A DNA stretch of 64,000 nucleotides from Methanoregula formicica SMSP (GCF_000327485.1 NC_019943.1:2046001-2110000); one strand, 5' to 3'. Positions 44,690 through 55,313 are shown, numbered from the stretch's first letter. Made by a program: numbers and translations. The notes: a model not told the origin generated them from the sequence alone.

Positions 44690-45457
44690 ATGCCCGAGAT
44701 CGAGATCGTCCTCGTTGCTCCCATCTATGAAGGAAACGTGGGATTTGCCGCCCGCGTAATGAAGAACTTCGGGTTCTCCCGCCTCGTGCTCATCGACCCC
44801 TGCCCGCTCGGAGACGAGGCGAAAGCACGCGCCTCGCATGCGCAGGACGTATTAAGAAACGCCGAGGTCTGCACGATCGAGGACATTTTTGCCCGGAGCA
44901 ACATCGTTATCGCCACCACCGGCACCGTGAGCAAGTCTGTCTGCCACTCGATGCGGATGCCGTTCTATTCCCCCAAGGAGCTCCGTGAACGGATAAAAGA
45001 CATTGAAGGCCGGATCGCCATCCTCTTCGGGCGCGAGAACTGGGGGCTCAACAACGAGGAGGTGAAACGGAGCGACATGATCTGCTCCATCCCTACGAGC
45101 GAGGAGTACCCGATCCTCAACCTCTCGCACGCGGTCGGCGTGGTCTGCTACGAGCTCGCAAACCTCCCCCTCCCCGGCTATGCCCTCTGCCCCCCGCAGG
45201 ACATGGAGTACCTGTACCAGCACATCGACCGGTATCTCGACGGCATCCACCACCCGAAATTCAAACGCGAGAACACGCTCATCCTCATCCGCCGTATTCT
45301 CGGCCGGTGCAATCTCACGGTACGGGAAGCGAGCACGCTCCACGGGTTACTGCGCCGGAGCGAATGGCACATCGACCCGAAACTGCTGGACCGGGACAAA
45401 ACGGGCGCCAGAAACCTCCGTGACCCTGATTCCGACGAGGATGATCATCTGGAGTAA
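44690..45457 (+). CDS. TrmJ-type SPOUT tRNA methyltransferase
   Basis: A 255-residue SPOUT-family 2'-O-methyltransferase: IEIVLVAPIYEGNVGFAARVMKNFGF at the N terminus, ILFGRENWGLNNEEV near residue 110 and IPTSEEYPILNLSHAVGVVCYEL forming the SAM-binding knot. This matches TrmJ (ribose methylation at tRNA position 32). The C-terminal ~80 residues carry a basic helical extension. It is co-transcribed with GGGP synthase, a gene pair with no obvious functional link. Confidence 0.9.
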   Translation: MPEIEIVLVAPIYEGNVGFAARVMKNFGFSRLVLIDPCPLGDEAKARASHAQDVLRNAEVCTIEDIFARSNIVIATTGTVSKSVCHSMRMPFYSPKELRERIKDIEGRIAILFGRENWGLNNEEVKRSDMICSIPTSEEYPILNLSHAVGVVCYELANLPLPGYALCPPQDMEYLYQHIDRYLDGIHHPKFKRENTLILIRRILGRCNLTVREASTLHGLLRRSEWHIDPKLLDRDKTGARNLRDPDSDEDDHLE

Positions 45458-45798
45458 AACCGGTCTCCTTTAACGCTGCACGATCTCTCGTCTCCAATCA
45501 ACACCCATTCTCATCTCATTGCAATGGTTGTCATTGATGGGAAGAACTGTAACCTATCTTACGGTACCAAGGATACAAGCGGTAAGCGCCGGACAACCCG
45601 GTTGATATATGGTAATCCTCCGACACGGTTCATATCGCGCTCAGCATGATTATCGGTCACCGCTTTTTGTTATTGGTCAAGGCAGGCAGGGATCTGATGG
45701 TGTACTATCCGGACATCCGCAAGACGGCTGATCATTGAGAAATTACGTCGGTAAGAACCACACTATGCAATATTCTGATATCCCATCCCATCCGAAGT

Positions 45799-45910
45799 AC
45801 ACCGCCCGACCCCCCCTCACCCCACCCTGCGATCCTACAATTTTTCGGATAATTATCACGGGAGACCGGCTTTCAGCCGGGCATCCGGCCCGTAGGGGGT
45901 CGGGCGGTGT
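45799..45910. repeat. 16-bp perfect inverted repeat flanking a small hairpin, upstream of thrS
   Basis: In the 563-base gap 45458-46020 no convincing gene is seen. ACACCGCCCGACCCCC (45799-45814) is exactly complementary to GGGGGTCGGGCGGTGT (45895-45910). The 80 bases between them hold a further stem, CCGGCT-TTC-AGCCGG (45867-45881). This could be a structured RNA, a small mobile-element relic or a leader element. No transposase is present. Confidence 0.7.
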
Positions 45911-45960
45911 GCTCCTGCATCCCCGGGATCCGCATGTCCTCCCGCGTCCAGTGTTACGCC

Positions 45961-46016
45961 TTTAATATACCAAGAAAACCCATGGTATACGGATGATCTT
46001 ACCGGATCGGAGATGA
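45961..46016 (+). promoter_or_regulatory. thrS promoter and ribosome binding site
   Basis: TTTAATATA at 45961-45969 is a good archaeal TATA box, which would place transcription start near 45992. GGAGATGA (46009-46016) lies just before the ATG at 46021. Confidence 0.6.
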
Positions 46017-46020
46017 ATCA

Positions 46021-47853
46021 ATGCGACTTCTTCTCATTCATTCAGATTACATAGAATACGAAGCAAAAAAGAAGACAAAGATGGCGGAGGAGGCTTCCGT
46101 CCTTGCCGACAAGGAGACCGAGGCGCTCACGGTCTTTTGCGCCGTTGAATCGATCGATGAGGAAGACCTTGAGGGAGTCATCCTCCAGGGAATCGAGGAG
46201 ATCAAGAAGACCGCAGGACAGGTCAACGTAGACAAGATCGTGGTCTACCCGTATGCCCACCTTTCGAGCGACCTCTCTTCCCCGGAGACCGCGGTCGCGG
46301 TGCTCAATGCACTGAAGGCCGGCCTTGAAAAAGAGGGATTCACCGTCAAGCGTGCCCCGTTCGGCTGGTACAAGTCCTTCAAGCTCTCCTGCAAGGGCCA
46401 CCCCCTCTCGGAGCTCTCCAAGACCATTATCCCCGGTGAGACAACAGTCAAGCCGGCAAAGAAAGAAGTTACCCACGACTGGTTCGTGCTCACTCCCGAC
46501 GGCAAGCAACACGACTACAAGGAGTTCCTTGACGACTCCCCGTTCGGTTGCCTCGTGAAGAAGGAACTCGGCATCGCAACCCCGGTCGGCGGCGAGCCGG
46601 CGCACGTGGACCTGATGCGCGGAAAGGAGCTCGTGGACTACGAGCCCGCATCCGATGTCGGCTGCCTCCGCTGGATGCCAAAAGGCAAACTCATCCGCGA
46701 CCTCCTCGCCGATTACGTGCTCCGGATGGTGCTCGAATACGGCGGCACCCCGGTCGAAACCCCGGTCATGTACGACCTTGGCGACAAGGCGATCTTCGAG
46801 CACGCAGACAAGTTTGGCGAGCGGCAGTACCGCTTCAAGTCCAACAACCGGAACATGATGCTCCGGTTCGCTGCATGCTTTGGCATGTTCTCGATCATGC
46901 GGGACATGCACATCTCCCCCAACCACCTCCCGATGAAGATGTACGAGCTCTCCACCTACTCGTTCCGCCACGAGCAGAAAGGCGAGGTCATCGGCTTAAA
47001 GCGCCTCCGCTCCTTCACCATGCCCGACATGCACTCGCTCTGCCTCGACATGCCGCAAGCCCTTAAATGTTTTGAGGAGCAGCTCGCGATGGGGTGGCAG
47101 ACCGGCCGGGACTTTGAGACAAAACTCGTTGCAGCGTTCCGGTGCACGAAGGGATTCTATGCCGAGCACGAGGCATGGGTCAAGAAGATCGTGAAGGAGT
47201 CCGACTGCCCGATGCTCATCGAGATCCTCTCCGACCGCGTCCATTACTGGATAGCAAAGATCGACCTTGCCGCAATCGACGGCCAACTCCGCCCTATCGA
47301 GAACCCGACCGTCCAGATCGATGTCGAGAGCTCGACCCGGTTCAACATCAAGTACCACAAGGAGGACGGCACCCCGGTCCATCCGCCAATCCTCCACTGC
47401 TCGCCCACGGGCAGCGTTGAGCGCGTGATGTGCGCAATCCTGGAGAATGTCTCCACTCAGGCTGTGCCCGCGCTCCCCACCTGGCTCTCGCCCGTGCAGG
47501 TCCGGGTCGTGCCGGTGACCGAGAAGCACCTTGCCTATGCAGAAGAACTGATGGCCCAGATCAACGCAGCGCAGATCCGGTGCGACACGGACGACCGGAA
47601 CGAGACCATGGGCAAGAAGGTCAGGGAGGCTGGTATGGACTGGGTGCCGTACGTGATCGTTGTCGGCGACGATGAAGTTGCCTCAGAGAAACTGACCGTC
47701 ACGATCCGGAAAAAGTCGCAGCCTAACAAGCCGCACAAGGAGCAGCTCACTGCCGATGCGCTGATCGCTGCGGTGAAGTCGGATGTTGAGGGGAAACCGT
47801 TCCGTCCGCTCTATACCCCGAAGAAACTCTCGCAAAAGGCGAGATATATCTAA
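46021..47853 (+). CDS. thrS: threonyl-tRNA synthetase (archaeal type)
   Basis: A 610-residue ThrRS with the archaeal N-terminal editing domain ([21 protein letters not shown]-aminoacyl-tRNA deacylase-like, residues 1-140). The class II catalytic core has [19 protein letters not shown], the motif 2 region [20 protein letters not shown] and motif 3 [14 protein letters not shown]. The C-terminal ~110 residues are the anticodon-binding domain. Full length. The promoter and ribosome binding site are annotated just upstream. Confidence 0.96.
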   Translation: MRLLLIHSDYIEYEAKKKTKMAEEASVLADKETEALTVFCAVESIDEEDLEGVILQGIEEIKKTAGQVNVDKIVVYPYAHLSSDLSSPETAVAVLNALKAGLEKEGFTVKRAPFGWYKSFKLSCKGHPLSELSKTIIPGETTVKPAKKEVTHDWFVLTPDGKQHDYKEFLDDSPFGCLVKKELGIATPVGGEPAHVDLMRGKELVDYEPASDVGCLRWMPKGKLIRDLLADYVLRMVLEYGGTPVETPVMYDLGDKAIFEHADKFGERQYRFKSNNRNMMLRFAACFGMFSIMRDMHISPNHLPMKMYELSTYSFRHEQKGEVIGLKRLRSFTMPDMHSLCLDMPQALKCFEEQLAMGWQTGRDFETKLVAAFRCTKGFYAEHEAWVKKIVKESDCPMLIEILSDRVHYWIAKIDLAAIDGQLRPIENPTVQIDVESSTRFNIKYHKEDGTPVHPPILHCSPTGSVERVMCAILENVSTQAVPALPTWLSPVQVRVVPVTEKHLAYAEELMAQINAAQIRCDTDDRNETMGKKVREAGMDWVPYVIVVGDDEVASEKLTVTIRKKSQPNKPHKEQLTADALIAAVKSDVEGKPFRPLYTPKKLSQKARYI

Positions 47854-47974
47854 GAATTTTCCAGTTCTTTTTTTACAAACCGTATTCGCGGGATGGCAAC
47901 ATTCCGAAAAAAATGTCCCGTGATCAACAAGCAGGTACAAAAAGACCGGTTTAATCGTCTTTAACATCCGGGCT

Positions 47975-48406
47975 TCAGGATTCTTTCGCCGTGAACCGGT
48001 ACCAGTCACCGTGCTGGATCACCGGAGTTTCGGTAGCCTTTTTGGAAAGGGCGCAATCAACGGCAACCTTCAGATCACGGTCAGAAAAGGGTTTGAGGAC
48101 AAACCCATACGGGGTGCTCTCCTGAGCCCGGGCAATCGTTGCCTCATCACCACAGGATGTAACAAAAACGACCGGAATATGCAACTCATCCCGGATAATC
48201 CTTGCAGCATCAATCCCGTCCATGGTCCCGTGGATATTGATGTCCATCAAAATGACATCCGGTGTATGTTCGCGAGCTTTGGTGATGGCGTCATCCGCGG
48301 TCATGACGGCGCAGACGGGATGATAATGCATAGCCTCAAGGGTCATTACGATATCCCTGCTGATGATCGCCTCATCCTCAACCACAAGAATTGTCGGTTT
48401 GTCCAC
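47975..48406 (-). CDS. response regulator, receiver domain only
   Basis: A receiver-only protein of about 143 residues: TILVVEDEAIISRD, phospho-acceptor Asp in DVILMDINIHGTMDGI, VFVTSCGDEATI and FVLKPFSDRDLK. The C terminus adds about 20 residues beyond the receiver. I chose GTG at 48406 because GGTG lies 8 bases upstream and the receiver starts right after. TTG at 48439 gives an 11-residue longer form. No kinase gene is adjacent. Confidence 0.87.
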   Translation of the reverse strand: MDKPTILVVEDEAIISRDIVMTLEAMHYHPVCAVMTADDAITKAREHTPDVILMDINIHGTMDGIDAARIIRDELHIPVVFVTSCGDEATIARAQESTPYGFVLKPFSDRDLKVAVDCALSKKATETPVIQHGDWYRFTAKES

Positions 48407-48588
48407 AACAGACACCAGCCCGTTCGGAACGGTATTCAATGTGCGGGGTCATCTCCGGAAAACGGATCCTGATAGCACGTGGCAATACCGGGTAATCGTG
48501 TACTAGGGTGAACGCCCCCGGGAACGATAAATTCATTGATTTGGTCGCCGTTTACGCGAAATGACTCAAATATATCATATTTCATCTG

Positions 48589-48622
48589 TTTTCTCATAAG
48601 AAAAGAGGAAATATTTTATATA
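48589..48622 (-). promoter_or_regulatory. TATA box plus inverted repeat upstream of the receiver gene
   Basis: In the AT-rich gap 48440-48856 the minus strand carries TATATAAAATAT (48611-48622). Between it and the predicted start (about 48587) lies TTTTCT-4-AGAAAA (48589-48604), an operator-like palindrome. This is the best promoter for the receiver gene ending at 47975 and gives a leader of about 180 bases. I see no gene in the rest of the gap. Confidence 0.45.
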
Positions 48623-48856
48623 GATCTGATTTTTTTATTCAATCGCATGAGCCCGTACCGTCAGATTATGAACATTCCATACCATTTTTCAGCCCATACA
48701 TAACCGATGGGACGACGGAGATTCTCGGTATCATGTACGGAAACGCGCTCTTCTGCTGGAAAAATATCTTATAGTTTGTTATCTTGCTCCGGCACTGGAA
48801 GAGGCAAAAATACTGAAAAATTCTCGAATTTTGATTGAAATGCTGAAGCCAGTTCA

Positions 48857-49225
48857 CTATAGCGGTAAATGTTTTGCAACCGCCACCTTCAGCTCTTCCA
48901 GCGAGACCGGTTTGTTGAGGACACTGACATGCGGATCACGTATCTGCAGCATCCGTTCCTCGACTTCCGGCGCTGCCGTGAAAAGAACAACCGGAAGCTT
49001 TTCCATGCCCGGAAGTTCCCGCAGGCGTTTCAGGAACGTCCAGCCGTCAATCGGAACCATCATGATATCGAGAAGGATAAGCGCCGGCGGATCGCGCCGA
49101 ATCGTCTCCAGGGCCGCGTTGCCATCGGGCATCAGGACGGGTTCATAGCCGAGTCGGCGGATCAAAAGGTCCATCATCTCGAGAATGGGGCGGTCATCCT
49201 CCACGAGCATGACCTTCTGCGTCAC
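48857..49225 (-). CDS. response regulator, receiver domain only
   Basis: A 122-residue receiver domain: VMLVEDDRPILEMMD, phospho-acceptor Asp in LILLDIMMVPIDGW, VVLFTAAPE and VLNKPVSLEELK. It starts with GTG at 49225, overlapping the kinase stop by 4 bases (GTGA), so kinase and regulator are translated together and probably form a pair. No DNA-binding output domain is present. Confidence 0.92.
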   Translation of the reverse strand: MTQKVMLVEDDRPILEMMDLLIRRLGYEPVLMPDGNAALETIRRDPPALILLDIMMVPIDGWTFLKRLRELPGMEKLPVVLFTAAPEVEERMLQIRDPHVSVLNKPVSLEELKVAVAKHLPL

Positions 49226-51018
49226 GGGACACCACCTTCCGCCGGCCGTTGTTTCGGGATATGGATCGTGAAGGTGCTCCCGACATTCACCACGGAATCA
49301 ACGCTGATGAACCCGCCATGCAGTTGGACATAGCGCTTGGCAATCGAGAGCGAAAGCCCGATCCGCCCGGATTTTTTTCCATTGCCGGCAAGGTCTGCGG
49401 GGTTCTGCGTCCGGAAAATCTCGTCCAGCTGGGTGTTGGTGATCCCGATCCCGTTATCCCGTATCGCCAGCCGGTGCATCGTGTCCTGCGCTGATGAGAT
49501 ATACGCGATCCGGATCTTCCGCGGGGGTTTGGAGTAGTTCACCGCATTGGAGAGCATCGAACCGATGACGGTGGCAATCTTCCCCTGGTCAGCGTCGATG
49601 ACAAGATCCGGGGGGACTTCGATGGCAATCTCCGCCTGCGCACCATAACCCCCACTCTCAATGATGGAGCGGAGGAGCTCCGGCACCGGCACAGAAGAGT
49701 ATTCGATCGGGATCTTCTCTGCTTCGAGAACGGACAACTCCAGCATCTGGTCGATGACCTGACGCTCATGGTCGATACTCTTTGCAACCCGGTCGAGGAT
49801 AGCCTTTGTCTCTTCCGTGACCCCGTACTTTTCCGGGTTCTGTGTTAACATGCTGAGATAACCCGTGATCGGCTGGAGCGGGGAATGGAGCTCGTGGACG
49901 GCTGTGCTGATGATGCCCCGGCGTCGGATGCTCTCGGTCTCGACCGACTCTTTGAGCCGTTCGTACTCGGTGATATCGACAAGGTTGATCAGGAGCGCAG
50001 GGCTGCCCTTCTGGTGGATCCAGGTAAAGAAGAGGGTACCAAGCCGTGTCTCTCCGGTCTTTGTCCGGAACTGCACCTCGGTCAACCCGGGCAGGGGTGT
50101 GCCGGCATCGGGACTCTCCGGTAGAGCGGGGAACGCATCGCGATCGTCCGGGTGGATGAGGTCGCGGAAATCTTTTCCCGCCAGTTCTTCAGCATCATAG
50201 CCGGTGAACGACCGGAACGTCGGGTTGGTATAACTGATCTTTCCCCCGTTCACGACAACGATGCTGGTCGGGGCATGGTCCGTCACCTGCTGGTACTGCT
50301 GCAAGTTCTCATCTGCGGCCTGTTCGGCAAGCTTCCGCTGGTTAATGTCGATGACCGAACAGCTGACCAGGTTCGCGTCGATCCGGCTCCACGAGAGGTT
50401 CACCCAGAATGGGTCCTGGCTTTTTTTCAGGAACTGCGTCTCGAAGTTGACCACGTCCTCGCTCGACCCGAGATACTCGAAGAAGCGGCGTTGCTCTTTT
50501 TGGGCATGGAAAAACAGCGAGAAATTCATTCCCGCCAGTTCTTCGGGACGATAACCGGTCATGGCCGAAAAATGGGAGTTTGCCATCCGAATGGCAAATG
50601 AGTTCTGGTCAAAGAGGACGATCCCCAAAAGCGAGGTCTCAAAGATGCTGCGGTACCGCGTCTCGCTCGTGTTGACTTTCTCGGTGAAATACGCGACAAC
50701 GGCAGCGATACAGATGAAGAGGATTGCCTGCCCGGTCGTGTAAATCAGGCCGGCGGTGTCCGGGAATACGTACATGTAGGCCAGGACTTCGTAGACAACG
50801 GCACAGAACCCGGCAAGGAAGAGACCACGCCGGGGGTAAAAGTACGTGGCGTAGAGGATCGGGAAATAGAAGAGCTGGGAGTAGATCGTCTCGACGTGCT
50901 TGGTGAGCGAGATGGACGTGATGAAGATACACGAGAGGGTGAGCGAGGCAATGACGAAAAGCCGCACGATTTCCGTGTGCGAAATGGTATGCCCCGCTAC
51001 TGAGAGATACCGATCCAT
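49222..51018 (-). CDS. membrane sensor histidine kinase with two PAS domains
   Basis: A 598-residue kinase. The N-terminal ~110 residues hold about four hydrophobic helices without a large external domain (VRLFVIASLTLSCIFITSIS, LFYFPILYATYFY, GLFLAGFCAVVYEVLAYMYV, AILFICIAAVVAYF), so it probably senses within the membrane or cytoplasm. Two PAS domains follow (about 120-235 and 245-365), then the H-box VHELHSPLQPITGYLS and an HATPase domain (GSMLSNAVNYS, AIRDNGIGITN, GRIGLSLSIAKRYV). It is coupled to the receiver at 48857. Confidence 0.92.
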   Translation of the reverse strand: MDRYLSVAGHTISHTEIVRLFVIASLTLSCIFITSISLTKHVETIYSQLFYFPILYATYFYPRRGLFLAGFCAVVYEVLAYMYVFPDTAGLIYTTGQAILFICIAAVVAYFTEKVNTSETRYRSIFETSLLGIVLFDQNSFAIRMANSHFSAMTGYRPEELAGMNFSLFFHAQKEQRRFFEYLGSSEDVVNFETQFLKKSQDPFWVNLSWSRIDANLVSCSVIDINQRKLAEQAADENLQQYQQVTDHAPTSIVVVNGGKISYTNPTFRSFTGYDAEELAGKDFRDLIHPDDRDAFPALPESPDAGTPLPGLTEVQFRTKTGETRLGTLFFTWIHQKGSPALLINLVDITEYERLKESVETESIRRRGIISTAVHELHSPLQPITGYLSMLTQNPEKYGVTEETKAILDRVAKSIDHERQVIDQMLELSVLEAEKIPIEYSSVPVPELLRSIIESGGYGAQAEIAIEVPPDLVIDADQGKIATVIGSMLSNAVNYSKPPRKIRIAYISSAQDTMHRLAIRDNGIGITNTQLDEIFRTQNPADLAGNGKKSGRIGLSLSIAKRYVQLHGGFISVDSVVNVGSTFTIHIPKQRPAEGGVP

Positions 51019-51045
51019 GAGTAGTGTCGTATTATCCGGGAATGG

Positions 51046-51056
51046 TTATAAATATT
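51046..51056 (-). promoter_or_regulatory. TATA box of the kinase-receiver operon
   Basis: The minus strand reads AATATTTATAA. Transcription would start near 51024, only a few bases before the ATG at 51018, so the message may be nearly leaderless. Confidence 0.55.
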
Positions 51057-51134
51057 CTATCCGGCCGACGCCCGCTTCTCCTCATGCAGCGGGGTGCACG
51101 CAAGGCCATTCAACTCAGGGACAGGATCCACGGA

Positions 51135-52475
51135 TCAGGCTGCAAGCGGGGAGAGTTTCTGTATTACCCGCTCCACCTGCTGTACCGCTGTGCCGAGGTA
51201 GGCATCGGGTGTGAGCAGGGCCGCAATCTCATCCTTTGAACAGAAGCGGACAACGTCGGGATCCTGTGCAAGGATATCGGCAAGCGGTTTTCCTTCGGAA
51301 AAGGCCTGCATGCTTGCGACCCGGATCTTCTCGTGGGAGTCCTGCCGGCTCATGCCCTTCTTTGTCAGCTCGATCATCACCGATTCGGCCATGTTGATCC
51401 CGTGCAGGAACGCGAGGTTCCTGCGGATCGCGTCTTTCCTGATAACGAGCCCATCGATGACCACGGCCATGAGCCGGAGGCAGTGGTCGGTGAGAATTGA
51501 GGACTCCGGAAAGAGCACCCGCTCGCACGAGGAGTTGGTCAGGTCACGCTCGTCCCAGAGGGTGTTGTTCTGGAGCGCCGGTTCCACGGCAGAACGGATG
51601 ATCCGGGCAAGTCCGCAGACCTGCTCGCTCTTGATCGGGTTGCGCTTGTGGGGCATCGTGGAGGAGCCGACCTGGTTCTTACCGAACGCTTCCTCGACTT
51701 CGCCGATCTCGGTCCGCTGGAGCGAGCGGATCTCGACGCCGATCTTGTCAAGCGTTGTCGCAACATTCGCGCAGAACATGAAGTACTCCGCGTACCGGTC
51801 GCGGGCAATCACCTGGTTGGAGACGTCCACCGATCCGATCCCCAGGTTTGCCATCATGGTTGCCTGCACGTCCATCCCCTTTGGCCCGAGTGCTGCCTGT
51901 GTCCCGACAGCACCGGTCATCTGGCCGACAACGACACGGGGGCGCATCTGTTCGAGCCGCTCGATGTGCCGGCCAACCTCGCTTGCCCAGATGGCGAAGC
52001 GGAGGCCATAGGTTGTGGGAACTCCGTGCTGGCCATGGGTCCTGCCGATACAGACCAGCGTCTTGTTCTCTTCCGCCCGCTTCAGGAGGACCGCGAGGAG
52101 TTTCCGGAGTTTTGTATCGATCAGGCCGAGCGACTGCCCGAGCTGGAGGCCGGTCGCGGTATCGAGGATATCGTTGCTCGTTGCGCCGTAGTGCACCCAC
52201 CGCCCGGACTCGCCTGTTACTTCCGAGATCGACTTGACGATTGCCATCATGTCGTGGCTGATCTCGAGCTCGATCGCCTTCGCCCGCTCGAGCGACGCGT
52301 TCTTTGCCGTGCTCTCGATCTCTCCTGCTGCCGCTGCAGGGATCATGCCGTGGTAGGCCTCGGCTTTTGCCAGCGCGACCTCGGCCGCCACGATGCAGGC
52401 GAACCGGTTTTTCTCACTCCAGACGGCACGCATCTCCTTTGTGCCGTAGCGCTCCTCGATGGGGTGGACTGCCAT
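51135..52475 (-). CDS. purB: adenylosuccinate lyase
   Basis: A 446-residue fumarase-superfamily lyase acting twice in purine synthesis: on SAICAR and on adenylosuccinate. The superfamily signature GSSTMPHKRNPIKSE is near residue 272. HYGATSNDILDTATGLQLG and CIGRTHGQHGVPTTYG supply catalytic His/Ser residues. Full length. The gene begins about 80 bases from the end of the CRISPR array, on the same strand, so read-through from the array into purB is conceivable. Confidence 0.96.
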   Translation of the reverse strand: MAVHPIEERYGTKEMRAVWSEKNRFACIVAAEVALAKAEAYHGMIPAAAAGEIESTAKNASLERAKAIELEISHDMMAIVKSISEVTGESGRWVHYGATSNDILDTATGLQLGQSLGLIDTKLRKLLAVLLKRAEENKTLVCIGRTHGQHGVPTTYGLRFAIWASEVGRHIERLEQMRPRVVVGQMTGAVGTQAALGPKGMDVQATMMANLGIGSVDVSNQVIARDRYAEYFMFCANVATTLDKIGVEIRSLQRTEIGEVEEAFGKNQVGSSTMPHKRNPIKSEQVCGLARIIRSAVEPALQNNTLWDERDLTNSSCERVLFPESSILTDHCLRLMAVVIDGLVIRKDAIRRNLAFLHGINMAESVMIELTKKGMSRQDSHEKIRVASMQAFSEGKPLADILAQDPDVVRFCSKDEIAALLTPDAYLGTAVQQVERVIQKLSPLAA

Positions 52476-52554
52476 GTGAACAGATCTGTTGTCCGGGAAT
52501 ATAGGGATTGGGGGATTGTTTGGAATGCAAGAATCTTTTTCGCGGAGATTATGT

Positions 52555-52591
52555 AAAATCGTCCTTGTTCTGATGAATGTGCCACTCGAAG
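52555..52591 (-). repeat. degenerate leader-distal CRISPR repeat
   Basis: This unit keeps CCTTGTTCT and CTCGAAG but differs at many other positions (GATGAATGTGCCA in place of CGTGGATGTTTCG). It is separated from the next repeat by a normal 35-base spacer (52592-52626), which shows it is a decayed array end. Confidence 0.85.
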
Positions 52592-55128
52592 ATTACTTAC
52601 ACTTACCAGGGCGCGCAGTACATCATATTTCAATCCTTGTTCTCGTGGATGTTTCGCTCGAAGAAAAAACAGGGGTGGATCAACCTCATGAATCGGGGTT
52701 TCAATCCTTGTTCTCGTGGATGTTTCGCTCGAAGGACATTTACCCAATGGCTGATTGGCAGTTAGCGATGTTTCAATCCTTGTTCTCGTGGATGTTTCGC
52801 TCGAAGTATTTACGGCGTTCTGTTCAATCTTAACCGCCGGATAGGGTTTCAATCCTTGTTCTCGTGGATGTTTCGCTCGAAGGTTACGGGGGAGAAGGGA
52901 CTGCATTGCGGTCTTACATGTTTCAATCCTTGTTCTCGTGGATGTTTCGCTCGAAGACCGAGCAGGGCAAACGCTCGCTGGCGGTTCTTGAGTTTCAATC
53001 CTTGTTCTCGTGGATGTTTCGCTCGAAGCAGGGGTAACTTTGCTGGGTTCAAGCAGGTGTGTCCGAGTTTCAATCCTTGTTCTCGTGGATGTTTCGCTCG
53101 AAGTCCTATAACATCGCACGCAACAGTGGTCTTTCGGGGTTTCAATCCTTGTTCTCGTGGATGTTTCGCTCGAAGCAAGAGGCGGAAAACAAACACCTCA
53201 CGGTTGACGGGTTTCAATCCTTGTTCTCGTGGATGTTTCGCTCGAAGGGAATTATCTTGTATTCAGTCATTCGCACGATGGCTGTTTCAATCCTTGTTCT
53301 CGTGGATGTTTCGCTCGAAGCCTATAGGTAATATAGGTAATTGTCGCCCGGCTTGGTTTCAATCCTTGTTCTCGTGGATGTTTCGCTCGAAGAAACTCTC
53401 ATTTTGGGCTTCTTTTCCAAGTGGTTTGTTTCAATCCTTGTTCTCGTGGATGTTTCGCTCGAAGTGTTTTATCCGAGCGGTGCGCCCGGGTCAAAAGGGT
53501 TTCAATCCTTGTTCTCGTGGATGTTTCGCTCGAAGGGTACTCGAAATCATTGATAGTCGTAGTGTTTGGGTTTCAATCCTTGTTCTCGTGGATGTTTCGC
53601 TCGAAGCAGAATTGAATGAACAGATTGCAGAACTCGAAGCAAAAGTTTCAATCCTTGTTCTCGTGGATGTTTCGCTCGAAGCCAGAATATAGTATTATGC
53701 ATTTGTAGCCGGTGAGTTTCAATCCTTGTTCTCGTGGATGTTTCGCTCGAAGCATCGAGAAGGACGGCGGGTTGCTCGTCAAGGGTGGTTTCAATCCTTG
53801 TTCTCGTGGATGTTTCGCTCGAAGTTTACAGTATTGCGGGTGTATTATTCATCTGCACGATTTGTTTCAATCCTTGTTCTCGTGGATGTTTCGCTCGAAG
53901 AGACGAAATGGAAAAAAAGAAATTGACGCACTGCGGTTTCAATCCTTGTTCTCGTGGATGTTTCGCTCGAAGGTACATATTAATCATCTCAGACCATGTT
54001 CCTTATCAGTTTCAATCCTTGTTCTCGTGGATGTTTCGCTCGAAGTCGTCTGGCTTACGCTCTTTCTTTTCAGCCATCTTTGTTTCAATCCTTGTTCTCG
54101 TGGATGTTTCGCTCGAAGAGGGTATGATACCTTACAACAATCTTTTTGTGAGGTGGTTTCAATCCTTGTTCTCGTGGATGTTTCGCTCGAAGGTCCACCT
54201 GGTAAGCGGTATTTTAGTGGTTTTTGGTTTCAATCCTTGTTCTCGTGGATGTTTCGCTCGAAGTGCGGCAAGGTCTATGTTGAAATGAAATTCGTTGTTG
54301 TTTCAATCCTTGTTCTCGTGGATGTTTCGCTCGAAGGTAATGGTTCCAAATTCCGATCTGGTGTTATCAAGTTTCAATCCTTGTTCTCGTGGATGTTTCG
54401 CTCGAAGGGAAAGCGTCACATCGTCCACTACCGCAGATCCGGCGGTTTCAATCCTTGTTCTCGTGGATGTTTCGCTCGAAGTACGGAAATTCTGCGACAT
54501 TTTCCCACCGTCGGGAGTTTCAATCCTTGTTCTCGTGGATGTTTCGCTCGAAGCGTGTGGGTTGTCGAGGGGTGATACCGTGGTTTTCAGTTTCAATCCT
54601 TGTTCTCGTGGATGTTTCGCTCGAAGGGGGATCAATGGAGACTATACTATACCGGAAATGAGTTTCAATCCTTGTTCTCGTGGATGTTTCGCTCGAAGAT
54701 ACACCGGCTGGTTATGGCACGGGCGCATGGTGGTTTCAATCCTTGTTCTCGTGGATGTTTCGCTCGAAGTTTAATGTCTGTTGAACCAACATCGGAACCA
54801 ACAGGTTTCAATCCTTGTTCTCGTGGATGTTTCGCTCGAAGGGAATGAACACAGAGAGTGTTTCATCAATGTGGAGTTTCAATCCTTGTTCTCGTGGATG
54901 TTTCGCTCGAAGTCTGGCATAACCGCTTGATACTCTTCATAGAGTTGTTTCAATCCTTGTTCTCGTGGATGTTTCGCTCGAAGATGATTGTAGGATCGAA
55001 GGCGAAGAAGAAGATGAATGTTTCAATCCTTGTTCTCGTGGATGTTTCGCTCGAAGTGCTTCTTTTCTTGTGTAGAACACTTTTCCTATGAGTTTCAATC
55101 CTTGTTCTCGTGGATGTTTCGCTCGAAG

Positions 55129-55313
55129 GTGAAACCATGTTAGCACCCGATACAATCAAACGAAGTTTCAATCCTTGTTCTCGTGGATGTTTCGCTCGAA
55201 GCAAGCTTTGCTACAATCTAATGTTGTCTTGGGGTATATTGTTTCAATCCTTGTTCTCGTGGATGTTTCGCTCGAAGGTGAAACCATGTTAGCACCCGAT
55301 ACAATCAAACGAA
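55129..55313 (-). repeat. identical spacer present twice in the array
   Basis: The 36-base spacers at 55129-55164 and 55278-55313 (both starting GTGAAACCATG and ending CAAACGAA) are identical. They are separated by two repeats and one different spacer (55202-55240). All other spacers I compared by eye look distinct. Confidence 0.95.

Noticed and set aside
45799-45910. An insertion sequence at the 16-bp inverted repeat.
   Set aside because: The element is only 112 bases, contains no transposase frame, and no target-site duplication could be seen.
45735-45965. A 76-residue plus-strand frame upstream of thrS.
   Set aside because: It runs across the inverted repeat, is rich in Pro and Arg, and has no ribosome binding site or homologue that I recognise.
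48666-48857. A 63-residue minus-strand frame in the AT-rich gap.
   Set aside because: No ribosome binding site, unusual composition (Phe/Gln rich) and no recognisable pattern; more likely chance.
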